64,000 nucleotides of DNA from NCBI GenBank assembly GCA_028751875.1, contig CM054143.1, forward strand, positions 68,065,057 to 68,129,056, written 5' to 3'. Source of the DNA: Rapana venosa (lineage: Eukaryota; Mollusca; Gastropoda; Neogastropoda; Muricidae). Positions within the stretch are counted from its first letter, which is position 1. Every line of letters begins with the position of its first letter. The translations under genes were made by a program, and so were the position numbers. Of this stretch, positions 36,001-47,600 are shown one piece after another. The notes under the pieces are model-generated. The model was not told where the DNA came from, did no database searches, and saw nothing but the letters and a program-made list of their open reading frames with translations.

Positions 36001-38515
36001 TTGGTGAGCCATCATGAGCAATTCCAAGGCAAAGGAGTTGACAGGAGATCAGTGTTCACTGTAATGAAAAGTACACTGCTTTAAAGAGAAGATGAGGATG
36101 GGTCTAACATTGGTCTGTGGCTTTTATCAAATTTACTTTTCACTCACATAGGGACATGGATGGGGACTTGAATCACGTTTCTCTTGAACAGGGTGTAAAC
36201 AAGTAAATGTTTAGTGAGGACTTCTAGAAAAAAACTGCATTCTATTAGTGGAAGAGCTCTTGTGGAATTTTTAAAAGTTTTGCATGAAGCTGAAATCGAG
36301 CTACTCAGTTGTGTGAGAAAGACGGAAGAAAAGTTTGCAAAGAAAAATAATGGGCATTATGGTCATTTTCAGTGATCTTCCCTTGCCAATAGCAGATCAG
36401 TACAAACCAGGTGTATTATTTACCAAATATTCTGCTGCATTCTTGTGAAGACAAAAAAAATTAAAACGTCTTGATCGTGATTGAAGGCCCTGAGTTACTT
36501 TTCTGCGTTGGCTTGAATGAAATGAACTTCGATCTGTGTGTTATAGGGTTAAGGTTAGATGTAGAGCGCTGGTTACTGCATGGCTCTGTTAATAATAATG
36601 GCTATGATACGATCAAAAGCTGCAGATTCTAGACTGTTCAGATGACTCTACTGGGAGACTTTAGGCATTTCAGCTGTTAGTGCATGACATGAGGGAAAAT
36701 GTGGGAGCTGTTTTAACTTACTTGATTGTCATATGTGTGTGTGTGGTTGTTGTTAAACGATTGAAACTGGTGTGTGTGTGTGGTGTTGAAAATGATCAAG
36801 TCAAAATGATCTTTATTGAGAGTAAAAGATTAAGTTTATACAGTTTTTTTTTCATTCCTTCCCCCACGCACGCTCGCTGCGTTTAGCGTGTGTGTGTGTT
36901 TTTTTTCTTCTCTATTTTTAAAGATCATTTTCTTTCAAGGGTAATGAATAAATAATCTGGGGTGTCGTGTGTGTGTTACTTTGATTGTTTTGTTCAAGGA
37001 AATGTCTTGAGTACTGTATTGTTTGTTTTACATGAGTCTCTGTGTCCGGGGGGGGGGGGGGGTGGGGGGGGGTGTTGTGAGCTAAATTTACAGCAGTGAC
37101 AGTCAATTTTATAAATGATTTTTTGTCGTGCTGTGAAATGGTATGTTTTAACAGCATGCAAATTTGTCTATCATCAGTGGATAGTAGTACCGGTGCTAAG
37201 GTGTTAGTTAGCTAGAGAGGTGAAAAATTTAAACCCGATTTTTTCAGAATGTGAAATCACTGTGTCACCTTTTCAAACACCCAAACTTTGCAAATTTCTA
37301 TAGGTAGAATAATGTAATCATACATCAAAAGAAAGGTAATGATCTGTAGATTTTTCAGAAAATGTAACAACTCCCACAATTTGACCCAAGTATACCTCAA
37401 AACTCCTTTTGTAAAAAAGGTTCACATTTTACTCCACTAATTTCATGCCCATATCTTTACAGGTAAAAGTTATTAATGAATATTACCATTGCTACTGTCT
37501 TTTGGTCCGTCGCAGGGCATTTTAGGGTTTTGGCAAAATTAGACCCCATTAATTCGAAACATTTGGTCTAGTATAGCCTAGAAAAAATGGACGTAATCTA
37601 GGTATGCATATCTTTTAAGCAATGTAAAAATGTAGTCATAAGATGCTTATTCTTATCCACCTGTTGGACCTCAAAAATGGCTTATCGTGCTATTTGAGTA
37701 AACCGCCATTCACACGATGAGGCAATTTTAACAAAGTTTTTCTTTTTTACCTTCAAGATTGAGAGCTGATTCTTTTGTAGGTATTATTAGTATTATAGAA
37801 ATTGTATGTGGAAATTTTTATGGGTGTGATTGTAGTGCTTTCCACAACAGGTCCTTTCCCAAATACGGCTCCATACAGGTTAAAAGGGCTCTGAAAAATG
37901 TACGCCATCTTTAGACACCATAACTTTTGAAAAAATAGAGATAGTGGACATAATTATTTTTTGTTGTGATTTGTTTTCTAAGTTCTTTTCAAAAATTTCT
38001 TTTTTTTGTACAACAAATGCTTATAAAATTTTGGCTGCTTCTACCTACTCTGGGTCTGTTCAAATTCTATTTTTCTTTTTACTGGGTAGGCAGGACTACG
38101 TCACAACGAGAGTGCCACCCATTTTTACTCTTTTTTATATATTTTATTTTTATTTTTTTAAAGAGCTTTTGCCAGGGCAGCTCCGCTTGCACGCAGCGTT
38201 TCAGTGTGAAGGCCTGGAGGTGTGTTAGTGAAGAAATGGACTGTACTCCATTGAATCTGACTGCACCACGCCACATGAAGCGTGGCAAGATATGCGCAGC
38301 TGTTTTTGGGTGGGTGGTATGAGCTTTAGGTGTTCTGTGGCAAGGAAGCCCATTCTTTCCAGTGTCAGGCATGTGAATGGAAGAATCATGCTGCCAATGT
38401 TTTTCCAGACCAATACTGAGCAAGGCGGTGTTTCTTGTGTGCCGCTGTTGACTGCAGGGGACAAAACTGGGAACCCCAGGAAGCGGAAGAGTTCAGTCAC
38501 TCCCACGGCTGCAAA
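30073..38515 (+). repeat. 8.4-kb block, copy 2 of exact-offset duplication
   Basis: Partner of 13,705-22,130. It contains SINE-B fragments (30,105-30,345; 30,630-30,760), the decayed L2-like 3' end (30,990-31,052), macro-repeat units starting at 31,149 and 34,691 and a partial unit from 38,052. Candidate exon B lies at 31,957-32,096 and 35,429-35,562. The block stops abruptly at 38,515 in GGCTGCAAAG and passes into a minisatellite. Confidence 0.85.
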
Positions 38516-38534
38516 GGGGTCAAGGGGGCAGATC

Positions 38535-39330
38535 TGCATCCTGTGCCTTGCTTTGCACTGTGTGCGTTACACACTGACACACACAACAGATCATCAGTGT
38601 CCTGTGCCTAGCTTTGCTCTGTGTGTATACACACTGACACACACACACACAGCAGATCATCAGTGTCCTGTGCTTTGCTTTGCACTGTGTGTATACACAC
38701 TGACACACACAGCAGATCATCAGTGTCCTGTGCTTTGCTTTGCACTGTGTGTGTATACACACTGACACACACACACACACACACTGACACACACACAGCA
38801 GATCATCAGTGTCCTGTGCCTTGCTTTGCACTGTGTGTATACACACTGACACACACAGCAGATCATCAGTGTCCTGTGCCTTGCTTTGCACTGTGTGTGT
38901 ATACACACTGACACACACAGCAGATCATCAGTGTCCTGTGCCTTGCTTTGCTCTGTGTGTATACACACTGACACACACACACACACACAGCAGATCATCA
39001 GTGTCCTGTGCCTTGCTTTGCACTGTGTGTGTATACACACTGACACACACACACACAGCAGATCATCAGTGTCCTGTGCCTTGCTTTGCACTGTGTGTGT
39101 ATACACACTGACACACACACAACAGATCATCAGTGTCCTGTGCCTTGCTTTGCACTGTGTGTGTATACACACTGACACACACACAACAGATCATCAGTGT
39201 CCTGTGCCTTGCTTTGCACTGTGTGTGTATACACACTGACACACACACACAGAGCAGATCATCAGTGTCCTGTGCCTTGCTTTGCACTGTGTGTGTATAC
39301 ACACTGACACACACACACAGAGCAGATCTC
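38535..39330 (+). repeat. About 64-bp minisatellite, part 1 (about 12 copies)
   Basis: The unit reads CAGATCATCAGTGTCCTGTG, then CCTTGCTTTGCACTGTG, then a CA run of variable length. Each unit contains the self-complementary core GTGTGTATACACAC. Length varies from unit to unit through the CA run (for example the long one at 38,767-38,795). Frames of 96-157 codons on both strands are artefacts. The array continues at 41,955-42,330 after an inserted LINE. Confidence 0.92.
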
Positions 39331-41340
39331 TGTTCACTAAAAAAACATCAGTGGGTAAAGATTCAATATCTAATGAACTACTAAGGCATCTCCCTAATGA
39401 TTGGTTAATTCTGTTGTTAGACCTTTTTCAACGCTGCTGGGTTCATGGAATTATACCTCGATCATGGAAACATTCTATTTTGATACCATATTAAAGCAAG
39501 GAAAGACCATGAGTGATAAGAATAACTATAGACCAATTGCATTAACTTCCCATACAGGGAAGGTGATGGAAAAAATAATATTAAACAGACTGACATATTT
39601 TTGTGACAAAAATAAAATATACCTGTAAATCAGGCAGGTTTTCGTAAGGGTAGATCTACAGTTGATCATTTAGTTAAACTTACCACTCAAGTAAAATATC
39701 AGTTTGCTCGCAGAAAGAATGTACTTGCCACATTTTTGGACGTACATAAGGCATATGTGTGGCATGAGAGATTGCTTTACAAACTGAAATCTATTGGCCT
39801 TTCTGGCAGTATTTACTTCTACATTAAAAGCTTTCTGTCAGGAAGAGTCATTCAAGCTAAAGTTGGGAATTGTTATTCTACCTCAAGGTCACCAGACATG
39901 GGTATCCCGCAAGGTTCAGTAATATCACCTCATCTATTCAACATTTTACTGTATGATCTTCCTAGACTTTTATCAAGCAGTGTTGTTCTTGCGCAATATG
40001 CTGACGATATATGCATGTGGATGGATGTTACAATGAAAAAGAAAACACCCAAAAGGCAGTTAAAATTTTATCAGAAAGTATATCAAAAAGAAATTGACAA
40101 ACTCAGTGGTTATCTTTTCGAGAATGGTCTTTCACTTTTCCCCTGAAAAAACCAACCTTGTCCTCTTTAATAACGGTGTTGACCCACAAGTTTTACCTAA
40201 TTTTCGAATAAATGGAGAAACTCTAGAATACAAACAAGCAGTGAAATTCTTAGGTGTATACCTCACTTCTAAGTTAACGTGGAATCAACATATTGAATAT
40301 ATGGCAACTAAAGCTAAAGTTCTTAACATCTTAAAAGTAACTAGTAAACAGCCATGGGGGCAATATATTACTGTATTAAAGCACCTGTCCTTGTCCCTTG
40401 TGCGATCAAGACTGTCTTATGGACAAGAAGTATTTTTCAGTGCTCCAAATTATTTGCCTCAGAAAATTCAGTCTTGATTGTAAAGCATTTCGACTTGCTT
40501 TAGGTGTACCAGCTCACGCCTCAACTCTAGGCACATATAAGGAAGTAGGAGTTCTACCTTTAAATGAATATCGACAACTTGCTGTGGCAAAATATGTTCT
40601 AAGAAGTACTACAAATGACAGCAACGTTGAAAATGAGGTCCAGATAAAGTCCCAACATTCACTTTCCAAAAAAGAGCAAGATACATATCAGGCTCGCTTA
40701 ACTACAAGTTAGTACCTACACTTAAAAACTTCCCCTTTAAGTACTGTAGCTTCCTACCACCTTGGGAACGATGCTTAAAAGCTCATTTTGATATTATATG
40801 TATTCTTCTGTAAAGAAAAGTTGAAAAAATGTTAACCATTGCTTACATCATTTAGTAGAAAGAACATATTCAAACTACTTAATACCTAATCATTTTCAAA
40901 ATCTATATGATGGGTTCCGTTCCTTAAATTTACTAAATGAGGATTGGAGGGTGCCAGCTTTCGTAGTACTTCCATGCATTGAAAGTAGAACGATCTGTCA
41001 ACCTGGGAAAAAAATATTTCTATTATTTACAGCTGAGCTAACTGCTATACTGTTGTTGTACTATGTTCTTGACTTTCAAAAACATTTTCAACATACTTAT
41101 GTGTGTTGATTCGAAATGGTTAGGATGTTTAATAAAAAAATTTATTGTAGAGTAAAATGACCTTAATCATTGAATAGCATGTTACACTTTTTGATTTTAA
41201 GTAGTTAGTTAACATTTACAGAGAATGGCCTGAATGAATGACTCATCACTCTGCGCAGACCAGGGAAAGAGTGGATGGAGGAGGTTACCACGCATCGTAC
41301 TTTCGTGTCTCCTCACCGACGCAAGGTCACGGACTGATGA
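39331..41340 (+). pseudogene. Jockey/I-like LINE: reverse transcriptase and RNase H remnant
   Basis: 5'-truncated non-LTR element. It begins with KDSISNELLRHL and SWKHSILIPY; then come NNYRPIALTSHTGKVMEKII (39,520-39,580), a frame with QAGFRKGRSTVDHL, GIPQGSVISPHLFNILLYDL (39,900-39,960), QYADDICMW with the catalytic YADD at 39,997-40,008, ENGLSL, EYKQAVKFLGVYLTSKLTWN, and ALGVPAHASTLGTYKEVGVL. A decayed RNase H-type stretch, AELTAILLLYYVLDFQK then VDSKW, lies at 41,030-41,120. Several frameshifts and stops inactivate it. RT plus RNase H suggests the I or Jockey group (family knowledge). Confidence 0.82.
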
Positions 41341-41954
41341 TGATGATGACTGTTACTTCTGTGTGGGTTCCCTCACACACTGGAATAATTTAATGAAAAA
41401 GTTGCGGCTTGCGAAACTATGGGTGAGTATAAAAATGCTTCCTGTACAAATATATGTGCTTAATCTTGCAGAGGATCACATTGCTACAAAATGCTTGCTG
41501 GAACATTAGAAAGAGATAAACGAGTCTGGCCAAGCTTACAAGCAATGTGATTGATTTTCAAAATGCTTTTTTTCTACAAAGTATGTGGTGGTATTAAAGC
41601 AGAAATATGTTTTCCCACATGTACAGGTTTAAGGAAATGCTCAGGACAAAATACGTGCATATGTAAACTGCATTGTGTGGAGAAGACACCAATAGTCATG
41701 TTTGTTTTGGTTGTGCACTTTAAAAGCATTTACATGCTATACACTAGTTTGCAGTGGATCAGTATTCTGTCTGAACTCGTTATGCGAGATTGTTTAGGGT
41801 TGATAAAAAGTCTGATAACTACGGTTTTTGTAGTAAGTTAACGTGGTTATTCTATTCTAGCACGTATATCTAACATTATTCATTACGTTATGTTTTTCTT
41901 GTTAGATTTTCCCCAGTCAAACACTAATGTGAATAGAAGTTAAACTGAAGATCA
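41341..41954 (+). other. AT-rich sequence, possibly the 3' UTR of the LINE
   Basis: About 600 bp between the last LINE coding remnant and the resumed minisatellite. Frames of 91 and 96 codons (41,234 and 41,551) have ordinary composition but no motif I recognise. As it lies inside the interruption of the minisatellite, it most simply belongs to the inserted element. Confidence 0.4.
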
Positions 41955-42335
41955 CACGCAGATCATCGATGGCTGTCCTTGCTTTGCTCTGTGTGAGTAT
42001 TACACTGACACACACACAGCAGATCATCAGTGGCTGTGCTTGCTTATCACTGTGTGATATAACACTGACAACCACACAGACAGATCATCAGTGTCCTGTG
42101 TCTAGCTTTGTCATGTGTGTATACACACTGACACACACACAGGAGATCATCAGTGTCTTTGCTTTGCTTTGCACTGTGTGTTACACACTGACACCACACA
42201 CAAGCAGATCATCAGTGTCTGGCTTGCTTTGCATGTGTGTATACACCTGAACACACACACGAGCAGTCTCAGTGTCCTGTGCCTTGCTTTGCACTGTGTG
42301 AGTATACACATGACACACACACACACAGAAGCACA
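41955..42335 (+). repeat. About 64-bp minisatellite, part 2 (about 6 copies)
   Basis: The same unit as 38,535-39,330 (CAGATCATCAGTGTC, TTGCTTTGCACTGTGTG, CACTGACACACAC), but with many more one-base changes. It resumes in the phase where part 1 stopped (GCAGATC). Confidence 0.88.
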
Positions 42336-42434
42336 TCAACAGGTCCTGAAATGTTGCCAGCATTGATGAGTGTGCCCAACATGCCCCACAGGGAAAGGTC
42401 ACCACGGACCCAAGACTAGCACGTATTTAGCAAT

Positions 42435-42606
42435 ATTTTAGTTGAGATTAGAGTCTAATGAGCCACTAAGGTCACCACTATAGTAACTCAAGCAACTAAG
42501 CAAACCAGATGATCTGATCTCTGGTCGCAATGTTATTATAGTAATGGATTAGAGTCTAGTGCCACTAAGTCATAATTATCACTGACTATAGTAACTCAGG
42601 CAAACC
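42435..42606 (+). repeat. Two-copy direct repeat of about 110 bp spacing
   Basis: GATTAGAGTCTA...GCCACTAAG...ACTATAGTAACTCA...GCAAACC occurs at about 42,448-42,510 and 42,547-42,606. Confidence 0.7.
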
Positions 42607-42794
42607 CCAAGTGAATAGATCTGTCTCTCTGTGTGGAAAAGTACATGTCATGTGACAAGAGCCCTTTAACACGAATTGGTCTTTTGTGTTGTTGGGTGGT
42701 TCCTAGCTTAACCCCTGGGGGTCTTTTATCACAGAAATGCACACTCTGTTCACTACCTGCCACTGGAATGCTGTAGACCCTAAGTGCCACAGGA

Positions 42795-42965
42795 TGGAAG
42801 TGTGACACACTGATGAGAGTGGCACACTAGGATGAGACAGTGTGCACACAGGATGAGAGTGTGCACACAGGAAGATGTGTGCACACAGGATGAGAAGTAG
42901 CACATCAGATGAAAGTGACACCAGGATGAGAAGTGTGCACACAGGTGGAGTGTGCACACAGCGAC
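42795..42965 (+). repeat. About 20-bp minisatellite (GGATGAGAGTGTGCACACA)
   Basis: About eight tandem copies of a GATGAGAGTGTGCACACAG-like unit with small deletions. The GTGCAC core is palindromic. Confidence 0.85.
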
Positions 42966-43695
42966 GGAGACGGTTTTTCAAGGACCTGGCTTGCCACACA
43001 GACAGCTGGCTTTTGCCTTCAGAGCATTCTCTTCTCCTTTAAAGGACAGTGCAGCTTGTTCTGCTAAGAGTTGGGCATGGCTGAGGGCCATCTCACCACA
43101 GCATTTGAAAGCAGAGCACCACTTTGATATAGGCCTTGGCAAGGCTGAGACAATCTCACCACAGCATTTGAAAGCAGAACAACACTTTGATATAGGCCTT
43201 GGCATGGCTGAGACAATCTCACCACAGCATTTGAAAGCAGAACAACAGACAAGGTTTGTTCATGCCGCCTCCAAGAAAAATCCCAGCAGAAAAATTGGTG
43301 GTGGGGGGAGAGGGCAATGTACTGTCTGGAGACTGGAGATTTGTTCGTGTTGCCCCCAAGTAAGCCACACATTCAAAACACTAACAAGCGTTTTCAGTCA
43401 ACATCGTCTACATCAAGCATTAAGTGCAGGGCCTATAGTGCAGGGCCTATCTCCTTTCCACAGCAAACCATGTCGGAGACCATCCCCCCTCAGGAGATGG
43501 GTGGACAAGTCCTGTTCCCTCCTTAACTCACAGTCCGTCTTCGCTTCTTCAAAGGCAAAGTACAGTAAGGGGGGACCCTCACCACATTGTTCACTGTGGA
43601 GAAAACAGACACACCCTACCTGGGCTGTACCCCACACAATGTCTCACGCGCATCACCACAGTCGGTCATACTTCGTCGGTGCTGGTGCTACGTAG
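42952..43695 (+). CDS. 247-codon open frame over a 66-bp direct repeat; doubtful
   Basis: The longest open frame here that is not simple repeat. It starts MHTATETVF near the minisatellite and contains a 22-residue repeat (SPQHLKAEQHFDIGLG, then K/MAETI) two and a half times, produced by a 66-bp DNA repeat at about 43,090-43,250. The antisense strand is also open across the repeat (VVLLSNAVVRLSQPCQGLYQ), because 66 is divisible by three. No start context, splice site, signal peptide or known motif. More likely a chance frame than a gene. Confidence 0.15.
   Translation: MHTATETVFQGPGLPHRQLAFAFRAFSSPLKDSAACSAKSWAWLRAISPQHLKAEHHFDIGLGKAETISPQHLKAEQHFDIGLGMAETISPQHLKAEQQTRFVHAASKKNPSRKIGGGGRGQCTVWRLEICSCCPQVSHTFKTLTSVFSQHRLHQALSAGPIVQGLSPFHSKPCRRPSPLRRWVDKSCSLLNSQSVFASSKAKYSKGGPSPHCSLWRKQTHPTWAVPHTMSHAHHHSRSYFVGAGAT
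43090..43250 (+). repeat. 66-bp direct repeat, about 2.5 copies
   Basis: CTCACCACAGCATTTGAAAG followed by CAGAACAACACTTTGATATA and GGCCTTGGCATGGCTGAGAC, repeated with only a few substitutions. Confidence 0.9.
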
Positions 43696-45240
43696 CATTG
43701 GGGCGGAGACGGCTCCAAGGCGTGCCATCCCTCCACAGAGGCCAACTGTGAACCTGCACACAAAAACGTTACTGCTTCTTTCACTCTTAATCACAACTAA
43801 CATATCTGCATACTGGAATACTTGGGGTATTGGGTACACAGTTCAAACTGTCTACAGTGTGAAAAATCAAGCATAGCTGCCAACCTTCGATTCCAAAAAC
43901 AGAGTTTTGGGGGAGTGGGTTGCACTTTGAAATGAAATGGCCATAGGTGGAAACTGAAAGTACAATGCTGATTTGTGAGAGATGAATGCTGAGCACCAGT
44001 GTCAAATCTGGGCCAGACTTGGTTCTATTTGTTGCTACTTCAGTCATCTAGTCTTCAAATCTGAACTCTGCTTTCATCAGCTGAAATCAGAACTGAGATG
44101 TACACCAAACTCAGAGGTAAACAACTCTGCTCTTCTCATGTGCAGTAATGACATTTTGTCTGCCAGGCCAAATTTGACAACTGCATTGGCACAGAATGCA
44201 GCAGAAGATTTACTGATGTATGGAGAATCCTTGTTTTGAGAACACCCTTCTGATCTGCATTGTTCTCTGACCTGGTGATCAGTACTGGAAACCAGCACGC
44301 CTGCAGACGTCCTACTGCAGTTTTCCCTGGTGATTTTTTTTACATGTTGAAAACCAGAATTGCAGCTAAGTTCTGGGAAAAAAAGAAACGGTTGGCAGCT
44401 ATGTATCTAAATGCACCCTGCAAAATCAATATTCTCAGTTTTCTCTCATTCTGAACTTTTTATTGCATAACAAATAATTCACTATGCAGTTATTATCCCA
44501 ATACAAACAGATTATAACAAAAGAATACCAAAAGAAAAACATGACACAAAAATTAAATAAAGCAATAAGTCAGTACGATCTGTACTGTCCAAAACAAACA
44601 TAATTCTCCATCTCCTCTCCAAACAAAGGAAATGTATGACATAAAAAAATGCTAGGCTGTGCTGAGGTTGCTGGCTATTCCACTCCACACACAGAGAGGG
44701 GGTGAGTTAAGTGAGAGTGTGTGGTGTGTGTGAGTGTATGCGCGCACATACATGCTCAACGTTAATATCCAGCATATAGAAGCTTTTATCTCCATGAGAA
44801 AACCAGTTTGTGTCGCATCATCCACTGACATGTACTGATATTGTGAGAAACATCCATGCACTTTCCTGTGAAGACTGAAGAAGATCCTACCTATACCTTT
44901 CTCAGTTCAATATCATCAAGTTGAAGCTCCCATACAAAAGCAGATTGAACATTCCTCTGATTTCATTCAGAGTGGACTCACCAGGACATGTTGCACGGTC
45001 AGAAAACAGTCCTGTGTACACCTGTGTGCTCCGCTGCTGTCCAACACTCTGCCAATTTAATCATGAACTGATTGTCCAAAGATGGAAAAGGTTTGCTTTC
45101 TTGATTTGCAGGAGATCAGTGATTTTATAACTTAAAAGTGCTATCGTTTGTTATTTTCCAACCATATTTGACACTGCTTGTGAACGAAATCTTAAATTTC
45201 ACTAATGCAAGAGACGTAGCACAGGTTTCACACTTCACTC
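43696..45240. other. 1.5 kb of non-repetitive sequence, no gene seen
   Basis: Moderately AT-rich. Short frames only (up to 86 codons), none with splice-site support or known motifs. A short GT/GC run lies at about 44,712-44,750. Confidence 0.45.
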
Positions 45241-45249
45241 GGCACAGCA

Positions 45250-46870
45250 AACGGCCAATGTTGCTGTCTGTGCATCATCTGCATCCACAACTGTCTCTCT
45301 TCTAAACCCACCCTGGCCCGTTAGCTTGTGCATCATCTACATCCACAACTGTCTTCTAAACCCACCCTGGCTCTGTTAGCTGTGCATTCATCTACACCTC
45401 AACACAACTGTCTTCTCTCAAGCTAACCCATCCTGGCCTGTTAGCTTGTGCATCATCTACATCCACAACTGTCTCTCTTCTAAACCCATCCTGGCCTGTT
45501 AGCTTGTGCATCATCTACATCCACAACTGTCTCTCTTCTAAACCCATCCTGGCCTGTTAGCTTGTGCATCATCTACATCCACAACTGTCTCTCTTCTAAA
45601 CCCACCCTGGCCCGTTAGCTTGTGCATCATCTACATCCACAACTGTCTTCTAAACCCACCCTGGCCTGTTAGCTTGTGCATCATCTACATCCACAACTGT
45701 TCTCTCTTCTAGCCCCATCCTGGCCTGTTAGCTTGTGCATCATCTACATCCACAACTGTCTCTCTTCTAAACCCATCCTGGCCTGTTAGCTTGTGCATCA
45801 TCTACATCCACAACTGTCTCTCTTCTAAACCCACCCTGGCCTGTTAGCTTGTGCATCATCTACATCCACAACTGTCCTCTTCTAACCCACCCTGGCCTGT
45901 TAGCTTGTGCATCATCTGCATCCACAACTGTCTTCTAAACCCACCCTGGCCTGTTAGCTTGTGCATCATCTACATCCACAACTGTCTCTCTTCTAAACCC
46001 ATCCTGGCCTGTTAGCTTGTGCATCATCTACATCCACAACTGTCTCTCTTCTAGTCCCACCCTGGCCCGTTAGCTTGTGCATCATCTACATCCACAACTG
46101 TCTTCTAAACCCACCCTGGCCTGTTAGCTTGTGCATCATCTACATCCACAACTGTCTCTCTTCTAAACCCATCCTGGCCTGTTAGCTTGTGCATCATCTA
46201 CATCCACAACTGTCTCTCTTCTAGCCCCATCCTGGCCTGTTAGCTTGTGCATCATCTACATCCACAACTGTCTCTCTTCTAAACCCACCCTGCCTGTTAG
46301 CTTGTGCATCATCTACATCCACAACTGTCTCTCTTCTAGTCCCACCCTGGCTTGTTAGCTTGTGCATCATCTACATCCACAAATGTCTCTCTTCTAAACC
46401 CACCCTGGCCTGTTAGCTTGTGCATCATCTACATCCACAACTGTCTCTCTTCTAAACCCACCCTGGCCTGTTAGCTTGTGCATCATCTACATCCACAACT
46501 GTCTCTCTTCTAAACCCACCCTGGCCTGTTAGCTTGTGCATCATCTACATCCACAACTGTCTCTCTTCTAGTCCCACCCTGGCCTGTTAGCTTGTGCATC
46601 ATCTGCATCCACAACTGTCTTCTAAACCCACCCTGGCCTGTTAGCTTGTGCATCATCTGCATCCACAACTGTCTTCTAAACCCATCCTGGCCTGTTAGCT
46701 TGTGCATCATCTACATCCACAACTGTCTCTCTTCTAGTCCCAACCTGGCCTGTTAGCTTGTGCATCATCTGCATCCACAACTTTCTTCTAACCCATCTGG
46801 CCTGTTAGCTTGTGCATCATTTCAATTCCACACTGTCTCATTTTTCTAAACCCATACTGGCTGGTACTAG
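45250..46870 (+). repeat. 58-bp minisatellite, about 28 copies
   Basis: The unit reads GTTAGCTTGTGCATCATCTA, CATCCACAACTGTCTCTCTT, CTAAACCCACCCTGGCCT. A shorter 54-bp form lacks one CTCT (ACTGTCTTCTAAACCC). Recurrent variants are CCC-to-CCAT, TCTAGTCCC or TCTAGCCCC for TCTAAACCC, and GCATC for ACATC. Copies near both ends (45,380-45,440; 46,770-46,870) are most diverged, the usual pattern when the interior of an array is homogenised. Confidence 0.93.
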
Positions 46871-47600
46871 GGTAATTCTGCGTTTACTCCACCTATTTTT
46901 GGCTTGTGGGGTGTGTCAGTGTGGTCAGATTTTTATGCGAAAATCTCAGCAATGATCCGTCATGTTGTTTTGAAAGAGTTGCTTGTGGCATATGATAAGT
47001 CGGGAGACTAGTCTTCGAAAGATAAGGTAGCAGATAAGTTTTTGATTTTCAGAATTTTTATTGTAAAAAAAAGATCGGATTTTCAGAATGAAATACTATT
47101 TTTATGTATTTATCAACTTTTTTCGTGAACAATACAAAAAATAAGACGGTGCACAGGTCTCGCAAAAAATCAAACAATATGTTTAAAAAATGCTTAGAAA
47201 TATTAAGAGAATCGACATTTAAACACTGGTACAAAGGCGTGATAAGATGCCATTCAATGAGATCATGGTTTACGGGGTAGTTCTAATTTAATTTGACACT
47301 TCCTCAGTGAACAACTTACAAATTTCGATGCCTTACGCAATTACAGGTCTTCGACGAGCAGACACATTTCAAAAGTTTGAGATACACTCCATAAAAAGTT
47401 GAAGATCAGAACAAATCGAGGTGGAATGGAAGTATCACGTTTTGGAAAAAAATGGGATTGATGCAACTTTTTCATAGCATCATTTGCGTTGTAATCATGG
47501 GAAGAAGCATAAATGCATTATTTACAGATTGCTATTATTTTGCCTGGAATTTTCTCGAAGTCTGCATGTCAAACTTGATGTCATAATTCTGGTCCTCTCA
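46871..47600. other. AT-rich sequence, nothing recognised
   Basis: No open frame, repeat or RNA that I can support. Confidence 0.45.

Noticed and set aside
38520..39314. Overlapping 96-157 codon frames on both strands
   Set aside because: Translations of the 64-bp minisatellite.
41234..41841. Two frames of 91 and 96 codons with several cysteines
   Set aside because: No recognisable zinc-binding spacing or splice sites; they lie within the presumed LINE insertion.
45250..46870. CRISPR-like regular repeats
   Set aside because: Units are contiguous 58-bp copies with no unique spacers and no cas genes; a eukaryotic minisatellite.
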